Positions 33,881 through 45,500 of a stretch of DNA of 64,000 bases are shown piece by piece. Numbering within the stretch: the first letter of the stretch is position 1; every line of letters begins with the position of its first letter. Origin of the DNA: Plantago elongata (taxonomy: Eukaryota; Streptophyta; Magnoliopsida; Lamiales; Plantaginaceae); contig JAYMSP010000074.1 in assembly GCA_036897095.1 (NCBI GenBank), positions 27,450 through 91,449 on the forward strand. Direction: 5' to 3'. Position numbers and translations under genes: made by a program. The notes under the pieces were generated by a model. That model did no database searches, was not told the origin of the DNA, and was given only the letters and a program-made list of their open reading frames with translations.

Positions 33881-36800
33881 TGAGTAACCATGTTAGTTAA
33901 CATTATTAATATATTAATATTAGTAATTGATAAGTTTTAAAGATTAAAAGACACAAAAGAACAAAAAAGAGGGGAAAAACACACGAAACATTTAAAATGT
34001 TGCCGTTATTGCATTGTTAAATGTCTTGTTTTCACAAATGTCTATCTCATTTTCTTCCTTCCCTCTTTATTGAACAATTGATGCAAAGCTAACTTTTCAT
34101 CCAATGAAGTGATAGAATTTGATGGAATAAATATTATATATTTGCTGGTGTTAAATTAATGAACGCAATATTTAACTGAGAACCAACTGAAATTTTATTA
34201 TAATACTACTACTATAAAAATTAGTTGCATAAATTTGTGGCAATGGATAAGAAGGATGATTGTAGCAAACTTTCATGCAAGACCCGTCAATCAAGTTGCA
34301 GTAGTATATAATAAGGGGTCAATGTAGTGACCAAAACATGTACAATAAAATATAAATCAAGCTTAATTGATGAAGTTAAACACAGTAGCTACTTTTAGAA
34401 CATATTCTTTTACTACGTAAATTACGATAGTCGCTTCTTTTTTAACCTTTTGACTTGTTATTATACTAATAGTATATGTATATACAAATTTCTATCATGG
34501 CTGCCGAATTAGAGGGAGGAAATGGGTCCGTTATCTCGAAGTTTAAAACATAAGCTTGTAACGTACGTCTAACCAAAATCTAAGTTGATCTTTGTGTTGG
34601 TAAATAATCCATCTTTCACATTATAAAGTCAATAATCTTGACTTGATCACGGTAAAGACCTTCTGAATTTTGAAAATGCAATAAACTAATTATATTCAAT
34701 TCGTGACCTTAACAAAACTAACCAACATTAGTTAATTCTTTTTTATTGTTACACATCCAATTATATTGGAATCGAGTAATTAGTGATCCATCCCATCTCA
34801 GTTTGTATATAGAATGTGTTTCAATATCTGCATCTTAATCGGTACGTGTGTTTTACATGTTATCACTTATCACATGATGTTTATAAGTTAACATATGAGC
34901 TCAATATATTTTGAAGTACACGGTTAATTTAAAATATACTAGCTAAATCATTTATATATAATACTTTTTCATCCCGCAAAACTTTACATTTATCATTTTT
35001 AGTTGTCTCACATAACTTTATACATTACTAAAAAAGAAAGTTACCCACCATTAATAAATAATAAACAATTTCAAATTTACACATAAATTACACATTTTGA
35101 CACTAATAATACACTTTTTCCTACCTTCTACATTTTTTATAATTATTTTAACTTTTTACATAAAATTATGCGTCAACTCTAATGTATGAAGTTGTCCGGG
35201 ACGAAGGAGTACCAATTTAAAAGTCCATAATGTTTATTTGAGTTTTCTCTTGATATTCTAATAGGTTACCTTTTCGGATACGTACATATATAAATGGAGT
35301 AACTTTATATGATCGATGATAAATATGAGGAAGTGAAATTGGGACATTTAGGGAAGGGTCAAGAGATGCCATTGAAATAAGAAACAAAGAGGGATGGGTG
35401 TGATTGAGAACACGTACGAGTGGGTGGGTTTATCTGGCAGTCAGGGACATACCCTAACATAAATCCCCCCCCTGTTTTGTAATATGCAAACTGATTGCTC
35501 TAACTATTTCATGAATTGCACCATTTCCCATGACTGCTATAGGATCCAATCCATGCACCAAATGCTCTACCCTCGTGTCTTATTTCCTCCCCATCTCCTT
35601 AATTCAATGCACCCTACCGGCTACCTATTTTCTCCACCATATGTCTACTTCATGTCACAACCCGTTATCTTGTGCACTGATGCCCGATCATCCGAGCTAG
35701 ACAATCAGTCATGTATGCAGTCCCGAGAACCAACATATGTGTATAAACTTGGTGTACATCGGGAACTTCTTGTTAGGTCGTATGTGCAAGACTTCTTCAT
35801 GTCGATCACCCTTTACCTATATGTGAAGTTATTTTGATTTAATTAATGTTAATAAAAATGACCCTTCTTAAAGTTAGTATTATCAAATATTACATGACCT
35901 GCCGTTAAAAATATGATGATTTTGCACCGTCTTTTACTACTATAGCTTAATGGGGTTTGATACTAACTAATTTATTGATCCGGAGATCAACAATTGTTAG
36001 TTCAAATTGTAAGTGACTTGACTTCACTTAAGAAAGGTATTGAGTTCGAGATTTGTGGATGTAAAAAATACCGCTGAGAGAGCCGCCTCCTGAATAAACG
36101 CACAATAGTGCTCAGCTGGATCATTGAAAATAAAAAAGAAATATATTAATCCGAAATAATTTTATATACATTTTTTATAGCTCGGGGGTATTTTAAGTTT
36201 GACCATATTTAACAATATGGTAATTTGATGAATATAGTCTTGATGGGCCAAACTGGGTTTGACCGGCCCGGATGATACCCATGGGGCCCACATTAGTGCG
36301 ATGAACCACTCTCACTGGCTGCTAGTAGTGGACCTATCTAATATTTCCTCTCAGCCGTCCAGAACAAAGAGCAACAATAATGCAATTTGTGATAAGAGTG
36401 AGAACAATATGTCATTTTCCAAAGCAGACAACACACTCAAAATTCAAATGGTTCAAATTGCTATCCAAATGATTGGCGTGTTTTCTATCTACCCAAATCA
36501 TATAACACTTGCTACCTACTATTCACTGCTGTATCTTGTTCGATCTTCATATCAAGTTCTAGCCTGGAGAATATAAGCCTCCATATCAATCATTAACTTA
36601 TCAATCTTATTCACATAACTCTGATCAATATCTTGTGGTATATCCAAGAAGTCACAAGCTAAGGATCTTTCTCTCCTCCTTTTAAGGCGTTGTGATATAA
36701 CGGGTAACTGCAAATTACGATAATTTTAAAATTAAATTGACATGCATAAAATTATATCATGTATAAATCCCATTCAATATTACATGAGTTCAAATATGTG

Positions 36801-37694
36801 GTCAAGAAAAAGAAAGGGGATAATACTTTTGCTAAACTAAGAAATACTTAAAGTTTTTGTGTCCATTCTACAAAAGGCATGCAATTAAATTATTTGGACT
36901 TATACAAAATTAACTGTAAGCCAGAATCACATTAGAAAAGCTACTCAAACACCCTACTCCGACACCTGTATAAATCAGAATGATGTGAAATGAAGTTTAA
37001 TGAGAGGTGTTTGATTTGAATAAAACACATATAAGTCATAAACAAGTTGCTAAGTTGATCTTAATTAGCGTTGTTAGCCGTGACAAGAGCGAGCATACTT
37101 CACATGGAAGAAAAAACAGTGCCAAGGAAAAGGACATCAAGTCTTAAATAATAAACAAAGGTAGCGACTTTGGACCTTGTGCGACAAGCTTAACAGTGAC
37201 TGTAATGCTTATCTTAATAAACCCATTAATTAATCAAATGGATAGCATTAACCTTTTCCTAATACCACTAAACAATGGGTGATGAGATAATTAATTAGGA
37301 CCACTTTAAAGTTTGAACAACACCTATTACTTTTCATGTGATGCGCATCTAATTGGCTTAGAATCTTTTATGTTACATCTTGTCCGAGTAATATGTCCGA
37401 ATCCCACCTTAATTTGCTTTCTACTCCTGCATATTACTCACAAGTCACATATCACAACGCTGTCTTACTAACCCTAATTTGGAAATCCGTTAGATGGGAT
37501 CTGTAAATAGCTTTGAGGCCTCAAATAAAGTAACACAATAACAATGGTTACAACAACAACAACTATAATAATAAATCTATAAAAATTGATAACAAAAACA
37601 TATATTGAAAGTTGAGAAAAATATACCAAAATTATATTTTAATTTTTTTTATATTAATAGAAAATAAATTTCTAGTGAGATGTAGCTAACACAT

Positions 37695-37885
37695 AGTTTC
37701 TGTTTAGTTTGAAAACGTAACTTGTAGCTGAAAAGGTAGTTGGTTTCGCTTTTTTTTAACAAACTAACTTGATTAGCTTATCAAACCAAAACTAGCTTAT
37801 TTAAAAATCTATGCATTCATGTAACAAGCGTTTTTTCAAAAAACTCATTAATCAGAAAAATTAGTGGTAAATAGGGTCATATATA
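37695..37885. mobile_element. AGCTAG-rich MITE-like repeat, copy 3
   Basis: Begins CTGTTTAGTTTGAAAACG, then TGTAGCTGAAAAGGTAG, a T-run, CAAACTAACTTGATTAGC, CATTCATGTAACAAG and a TTAGTGGTAAATAG end. Confidence 0.65.
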
Positions 37886-38110
37886 AACTCTTTTTAGCAA
37901 AACTAGTTAAAAAGCTAGCTGGAAGCTGAAAAACTAGGTAGTAACTGAAAGTTGACTGATAGCTGGTCATGAAGCTTTTTTTATTTCAACAAACTAACTT
38001 ATTTGAAAGGTTGCATATTTACGTAACGAACCTTTTTTAAAAGCTCATGAAGTTAAAAAAACTAACTGAAAAATTAGTGGTAAACATAATTATAGATAAA
38101 TATTAATAAA
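37886..38110. mobile_element. AGCTAG-rich MITE-like repeat, copy 4
   Basis: Lies head-to-tail with copy 3. Begins CTCTTTTTAGCAAAACTAG and ends TTAGTGGTAAACATAATTA. The terminus resembles an imperfect inverted repeat of the start (TGTTTA-C/G-CA). Confidence 0.65.
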
Positions 38111-38907
38111 TTAATATTTTTTTAAATAGTACTATGCATATCCTTAAAAATATTAATACATGTTGTATATATCTCACTAATTCTCTATCAAAATTTTATG
38201 CTTTAAAAATACGAAAGAGAAGTTAAAAGAACCATCAAAGAATCGAACGGAAGACCTTTCATTGAACTAACCACCGGGACGACATAACATATTGTTCGAA
38301 CCTTGCCCAAAAGGAAATATTGGGTCGGATTATCCATACGTGACCTTATATGAGCATGTATCTAAATAGTTTAAACAACATTAAAATATACAGTAATAGT
38401 ATTTGATACTTTTGAAATCTACAATGTACGAATTGATTGTCCGTATTAGTTTGTAAGCTGCAGTTTACACTTAAACAAAAGTCCTATGTGAAGGTGCTTG
38501 GCTGCTTGCAGATTCTCATAGATCAAGTTAATGTGTAAACATCGTTAGCTAGCAAAGGGGTTATGAAACAAGTTGAGATTAATTAAGAAATGCAAATTGT
38601 GTAATGAAGAATTATTTAAGAGCTAAAGAACAAGCCGACCAAAATAGAGGTCAGCACGTGGAGATGGATAGTGCTGAAACTGGAATCATTTTGAGTCATG
38701 GTGTTCATAATTAAGCTGGCTCATAACCAGATCAGATTAATTGTACTTAACATACTAAACTTCATAATTAAGGGTTGGTGTCGTACTCCTCTGTCTTGCA
38801 TTATGTCAACGGTTTCTTGTCTTTTTATGGACTGCCACTCATTAGGGTTTGTGTTTAACAACCATAAGAATATTTTGGCCCAACCAATAATAATTGGTAC
38901 TAACGTA

Positions 38908-39009
38908 ATCAGGGGTGGAAGGAAGCTGGGGCATAATGGGAACCGTCGAAAAAATCTCCTCTATGTTATATTGCCCCATCACAGTTTAAATTTTAGGTCT
39001 GCCCCTGAT
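38908..39009. mobile_element. Tiny 102-bp element with perfect 8-bp inverted ends
   Basis: Begins ATCAGGGG and ends CCCCTGAT. CGTA occurs directly on both sides (38904-38907 and 39010-39013). A related end, ATCAGGGGCAGAATCATG, occurs alone near 16969. Confidence 0.5.
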
Positions 39010-39715
39010 CGTAACATTTCTTTTCTATAGCGATGCAGTTGAATAAAGCTTGAGTATTAAGGTGAAGGTGTAAAGTTTGATTCTTGATGATATAAAGTAA
39101 TTTAGAAGTAAAGATGTGTTGGTATACTACTACAATAGTTGTTATTTTAACCGTTTCAAACAAATGTATATTGAAAATGATGTATACATAAAATTTAAAG
39201 ATACCATAAAACATTGAGATTATTATGAAAATGCATTTTTTAACATTATTCAATGTTTTAAATAATAAAAAGAATATTTTATTAATGATATGAGTGTTTG
39301 TGTTAAAAGTATTAATCTGAAAATAGAAAAACTATGGGTCAATCTATTTTGGATTAAATATAGACGTTCATCAGCTCATGTACTACTTTGAGTTATGTAG
39401 TTAATAAATATTGACTTTCAAAATCTAAATTACAGATCTCCGTGAAAAGTTTCAATAGGAGTGACTAATTGAGTCTCAAACCTATACATAATTTCGTCCT
39501 AAACGTTTACTTTCTGCACTAACAAAACCCAAATTGACTACTACGGCCTACATATTCTAAAACAAAATACAAGCCGTTTAGTGTGTTTTCATGATATTTG
39601 ATATTTATCTGCCTTTAATTTCATTTGTTATCTTATATCTAATCTACTTGCCCACTTTAAAGTAATATATTTCCCAAGCATCTTCCAGCTATGGTTCATT
39701 TGTTTGACTATTTTA

Positions 39716-39945
39716 AGAGATAATTGAAATGCGACTTAAATGCCTTAATAGTAATCGAAATTGTAATGAAATTATTAAAATTATATTTAATATAGAATTG
39801 TAATTGAATAAGATATTATAGATTTGTTATATAGGTAGAGAAAAATATTGCTACTATAGGGTCATTTCAATCTTCGACATTTAAGTGCCATAATAAATAC
39901 AAAATCCCCAAATAACATCCAAATTGACACTACTCCAGTCAGCCC
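39716..39945. mobile_element. Tourist-like MITE, copy 2 (inverted relative to 11583-11824)
   Basis: In reverse it begins GGGCTGACTGGAGTAGTGTC and follows copy 1 along its whole length with about 20-25% differences by eye. TTA flanks both ends (39713-39715 and 39946-39948). Confidence 0.85.
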
Positions 39946-40341
39946 TTAATTTAGTTTGTATAGAAAAACTAATCATATTTCTAACTTTATATCATCGGTT
40001 TACTACTTAATCTATGTAATTTTACTCGTACTTTATTATCCGGAAAGGTAAACGATTAGTTCTCAGGAGAAGCTTATTTCTTCAAGTTAATAAACCAAGC
40101 AACAACAGTTCCCTACAATTAACTAACTTTTTGTGAGTTAGTTTAGAGTTAGTATAGTTATTTAATCTTTTCATTATACATACTAACTCTTCCATTGTAT
40201 TGCTCACTGTTTGTCATCTTGGAGTTTTGAATTGAGGAAATAGCTCATACTAATTTAGTACATCATGTCGTATGTGTTCAATTGTGTTTGATTGATCATT
40301 GTGGTGTTCATCTAAAACAACATATTACACGATGATAACAA

Positions 40342-40425
40342 TGAAACACAACTTAGTTGGTAAGATGTTTCACCTCCAACTAATAGGTCAGAGGTTCGAA
40401 TCACCCCTTTGTCGTTTTAAAAAAA
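40342..40425 (+). repeat. tRNA-derived SINE-like element, copy 2
   Basis: The A-box-like TTAGTTGGTAAG and the B-box-like GAGGTTCGAATCAC (40391-40404) are about 30 bases apart. The element ends in a TTTTAAAAAAAAG A-rich tail. It is the best-preserved copy in this orientation. Confidence 0.65.
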
Positions 40426-40619
40426 AGAACATACTATACGGTGAACGAATCACTTAAATAGGGCCAGAGACAAACTTGAGTTCATTGTGTTTCGGACATC
40501 TAGCCATACAAATTTACTTAATTTTTCTCAATTATTTGGTGTTTTTATCAATTAGTCAAATCTGAACTTTTATTTTTGTTATTTTTATCAACTAATAAAA
40601 TTTAAATGACCAAAAAGTA

Positions 40620-40690
40620 ACTCAAATTCACGACCTATTTATTAGAGATGAACGCTTATCAACTAAACTTTACTTCGTTAATGTAACTAT
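40620..40690 (-). repeat. tRNA-derived SINE-like fragment, copy 3
   Basis: On the minus strand TTTAGTTGATAAGCG, then TAATAAATAGGTCG and TGAATTTGAG follow the order of the other SINE copies; the B box has decayed. Confidence 0.4.
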
Positions 40691-42543
40691 TGCTAAGTGA
40701 GTATATTTTATATGTTGCCTTGTATTAAACAGTTTTTCATTTTCAATTTGACTTGTCCGTTTATAATTAGGGTCCACTAATCTCATTTCATATTCACAAA
40801 TCACAATGTACGAATACAGGGGAAACTAACCCAAAAGGTGATTCTCGTGCATCAATCGGACATCTATAAGCATCTAAATCGCACTAATCGTACTTTTAAT
40901 ATTTGCATCTTAATTAATTACCTTTCACAAACCTTGTGAGATGCCTTCAAGCCAAGTACTTATAGTATTAATTTTTGTTGTTCTTTGAAGTTACACGTAA
41001 CTATTAAATATACTTCTGCTTACCAAAATAGTTTTATAAAACAAGCTAGATAAATAAATTGGGATCAGATAACGTAGATTATTGAGTTCAAAGCTAATTA
41101 AGTAGTAAAAAGCAAAGGTTCCAACATATATGGATGAGCTGATCGATCGAAATTGTATATGTTCGAAACTTCTTTTGAGAAAACAGTGTACATTAATATT
41201 AATTACTCTTAGATTAACAGCTGGGTTTAGTTAGTTAATTAATTAAGTAGTCTAATATTTTAAATAATTAGAGAAGTTCTTATTAGACATACATAATAAT
41301 AATTGTTGTACGAAGAAAAGTACTTTGAGATATGGATATATTTTTAAATCTTGGAACTCGTTTAGACTAAATTACTTTCTCCAGTATAGTTGAGATTGAC
41401 AGATGGAACTTACTTATAATTATCTGTACTTACAACTCAAAGTATAATCTTTTCTTTTCATAAAGCTATATATTAATAATCTTTTCAACATTCTAAAAGT
41501 TGTCGACTTGACGACAATTAACTAAAGTATTATTAAGCTTCCAAAGTCATCATTATTACAAATGATAAGACACATGAGATGATTACAAACACAGCGATTA
41601 AATTAATTATACTAGGACAACATTAACGATGCAAATTTGTGGATATCATATGAACAATGGGACGATTAGATTGTCAATTTTCACATAGTTTTGTTTAAAC
41701 AGTTTAATTCTTATTGTATTTGAGAATCAAACGACCAGATTCTCAAGCCGCAATGTACTTTAATTCACTGCGGTTGTTATCATTGAATTTAGTCAAGAAT
41801 ACGTTTAAGAGCATCTCTGGACTCTGGCTAAGTTTAATTATGCTCATCTTAAGCATATATTAATTTAGCTAAGCATATCCAACATATATCGAGCCAATGA
41901 GCTTACGATAACGGTTAGCATAACAATATTCCAACGAGACTAAATAGGCACTATCTTGTTTACAGTTTTTCACAATATAAAGTACTCATGTATGTATGTT
42001 TTCATATAAGTATCCAAGATCAAATAGTATCACATATAAGTTGAAACAGAGGGAATAAGATCGAAGATGCAAACACAACTGAAACGATTTATTGCCTACT
42101 TGAAGCGTTTCGCCATACTAAGAATCAGTCGAGTGCTTGGAGATTATCTACAGCAGTCGGAGCAACTTTTACATTTTTAGCTTACAAAGATCAAAATAGC
42201 TCCTTTTTTTTTACACCGCAAAGGTAACTCAAACCCTAGGTCGAAGAAGTACTGTGGCTTTAACAGAAGCAAAGCAACACTCTAGATGAACACTTAACTT
42301 CAAAGAATCCATTGTCCGAAAATTGAGAAAACACATCCTAACATACAACACGTTATAATTGTCAATCTGCTAAATGAAAAATTCGAACAAATTAACTACA
42401 ATATATATTCCATGCATATGGAAACAATTCCGACATCTAAGTACACTGTGACCCTATACTTTAAAAACAAGTTATTACCAAAAATAAATTGAAAATTTCG
42501 AAACCTATCATACATCTCAGGGAAAAGGCATGAATGCCAGTGA

Positions 42544-45500
42544 TCAACACGACCGGAGTAAAACAGGACCAACTGAAGAGCTAAGCATATCGCTTAAAGC
42601 TACTTGAACCTCTTTTGAGCCATGCTCACAGCTTATCAAGCTAGAAAGCAAGGGAAAGAATCCAGACAGGTTCTTCTCAAATGAAAACTCACCCAAGCTG
42701 CACATAGCTTGTAGGGCTGCAACAATTAGAGGTGCTCGGGCAGCCAATTCTCGCCTCCTTCCAGAACCCATAGGAATGTTCCAGAGAGATTCCATGCTTA
42801 GAGATGAATGTGATGTTTGTCCAGAATATGCAACTTCAATGTACGATTGCAAAACCTCCATGCAGAGATTAACAAGGTGAGATTCCACTTCCGACTCATC
42901 TTGATTAGCAGGTCTGTCGATCACAAGATTCTGGAGGAGTGTGAGACAGATTTGGTAAGATTCATTTTCAAGGCGGAGTAGGGGTGGATCTTGCATTTGT
43001 GTCAAGGAACTGAGTTCTAGGAGCTTTGAACGGAGTGCTGTGCTGCCATTTATCTTATGAGCGTGAAATGCCACATCATGCACTGATTCGAAGAGGATAA
43101 GTATGTTTTTGATTGATAGTTGAGATCTATACATGTGATAGATTTCCATAACAGCCTGCAAATTCCATAAAAAATCTGTTGTCAGTTCATTCCACAATCA
43201 ATATCCCATAATTGTTTCATAAGTGCAGTGCGTAAAATGAATTAATCTGTCACTGTACATGTGGTGGTTTTACAAGTTTTGCGTGCAAAAATGACCAAAC
43301 AAGTAATTGAACCTTATGGGTGTTCTACCATGGAAACCATTTTTAGTAGAACGGAGTGCTTCGGGCAGTTATATACATACAACCCCTGAGGTACATCAAT
43401 AGATTATACACCCCCTCACATTTTTAAAATTACACAAATACTAACTGTAAATATGATGGGCATGTCCCCAAAAAGATGTATCAAATCTTAAAAGTTAAAA
43501 GTATTCATGATTGAGCTTTTCTGGACATTAGAGATTTCTTTTGGATTACTAGGGATTCTCTTTAGCATCTGAAAGTCCAGAAGCTTATTACGTATACATT
43601 AACACCCATAACCGACCCTCCCAAGAACATGAGAATTGAGAGGTATCAGTGACTGTGCGGCGTCACAACCCATACCTTGAAGGGGTTATTGTACCATTTT
43701 ATTTATTTATTTCATGAAATAGAACAATTTTGCAGAACTACTTTATAAACTAAAAGGAATCTCAATGAACCAAATGAAAACCAACGTTTACCTGTATCAA
43801 AAGAAGCTGAACAGCAGCTCGGCACTTGACTTCCGTTACAGAACTGTACAATTGGGTTCTCGAGTTATCAGCGTCATCATTTGAAGTAACCGCCCCAGAA
43901 GATTCCTCATGGCTGTTTCCATTGATATCTTGTTCCCGGGCTGAGATTTCGCCATCCTCACTGAGAACAAACGAAAAATCGGGAAGTGTGTCTGTAGCAG
44001 CTTCTTTAAGAGAAGTGACCACATCAAACCACTTTTCTTCAGAAAAGAGTTCACCAGCATTGCTCATCAAGCGAACAAAAGCAGCTATACCAATGCCAGC
44101 AAGGCTTTGGTGAGGTCGCTTGATAAAACTAACCAATAGCATGACAACTTTCTTCAAAAGTGGGTTCACTGTGTCATAAAAATTAACAAAGAGATCCACA
44201 ACCAGTTGTAGAGCCAATGTACACGTCTCATATAGCCATGCATCTTCATCAAGCTCCTCCATGTCACCATTAGCTATATGGCGATTCGAGTTGTCACTAG
44301 CTGGATCCATAGCATGCCGAGCATCATCAAAGATTCTAAATAGAACAGATTCAAAGACTTTCTCCCACAAGGGCAGGGAAAAATGTTGCCCATAGTTGCG
44401 CAAAGTATCGAAGAGAATTTGAAGGGCACTCTTCCGAATTTCAGGCCTAGGGTCAAAACTCAGTTCAGATAAACCTGGTACCAAAAAATACACAGTGCCA
44501 CATTACATGCACAGTTAGAGGAAGAAAAGCTACATATATAAATGAGAAAACCAGTATAAGAACCAAACAAAAGTTTACCTGCCAATAAAGGAAACCAGAA
44601 ATAGAGATGATCAACGCTGTCCGTGGATTCTGCATTGTCAATTCTTTTTTCCTTTCCCGGATGAGGTGAAGAGGGAGACACCTTTTCAGAGGTATCATTG
44701 CCAAGGTCACCTTCAGCAAGTTTGGCGGCACAGAAACGGAGGAAACCAATGGCATTAAGACTAATATCTTTGCTGAACCTACTATTGGTGAATGCAATGA
44801 GACAATTGACACAGTCCGTGAAAGTAGTGGTCTCTGTCTCGGTTATGTATGGAAAATAATCTCGTACAATCTTTTCAATTATTTCAAAGGCCAGGAGGAC
44901 AATGTTCTTATGGTCATCATAAGCGGCTGTTGTAAAAACCTACAATTTGCACGGTGAACATAAGAACATGAGAGAGTTTACATCGGAAAGTATGCATAGA
45001 GATAACAATTCAAACCAACAAGACCCTAAAGAAGCTGAGAACATATCTTTACCATGAACATGCTTTTCCACCCTGACTTCACATTGTTTACACGAGATAA
45101 CACCATCTGAGAAACGCATCTGATGATTAATTCTCTGATTTCAACAGCACTACTCTTACGCATAACAACTACAAAGGGCTTCATAAACTCATTCTGGAAG
45201 TTATAATTAGCCAGTTCTTCCCTCTCCAAGAATTTCATTGACAGTTGGCGTAAAGAATCCATTGCAAATATCGCAATTGAAAGATTTTCTGAACAGCCAA
45301 TTGTCACGAAAAAATCAGCAAGTACTTGCCATATCTTTGACCACACTAGTCTTATCCGGTTCATGTTATAGTGCCTGTGTAAAAAGAAAAAATATTATTA
45401 TTTACTAGTTGCATAAATGTTCAACAAAGCAACACTGAAGATCGTCACAGAAGTATGTCAGGACAAAAACAGTGAGGATAAAGGGTGTCAGTAACATACG

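Larger units (their letters stand above)
30231..42543. other. Gene-poor, transposon-rich interval of about 12 kb
   Basis: No gene recognised. The interval is AT-rich and holds MITE and SINE copies listed separately, plus an AATTGAA-family-like stretch near 33490-33640. Open frames at 31664-31969, 35484-35837 and 36259-36576 lack recognisable domains. Confidence 0.6.

Noticed and set aside
35484-35837. A 117-codon open frame in the gene-poor interval
   Set aside because: No recognisable domain, composition is like intergenic DNA (rich in Tyr, Cys, Met), and no neighbouring exons or splice signals support it.
36259-36576. A 105-codon open frame beginning near GGCCCACATT
   Set aside because: No domain or coding signature; the GC-richer start alone is not enough to call a gene.
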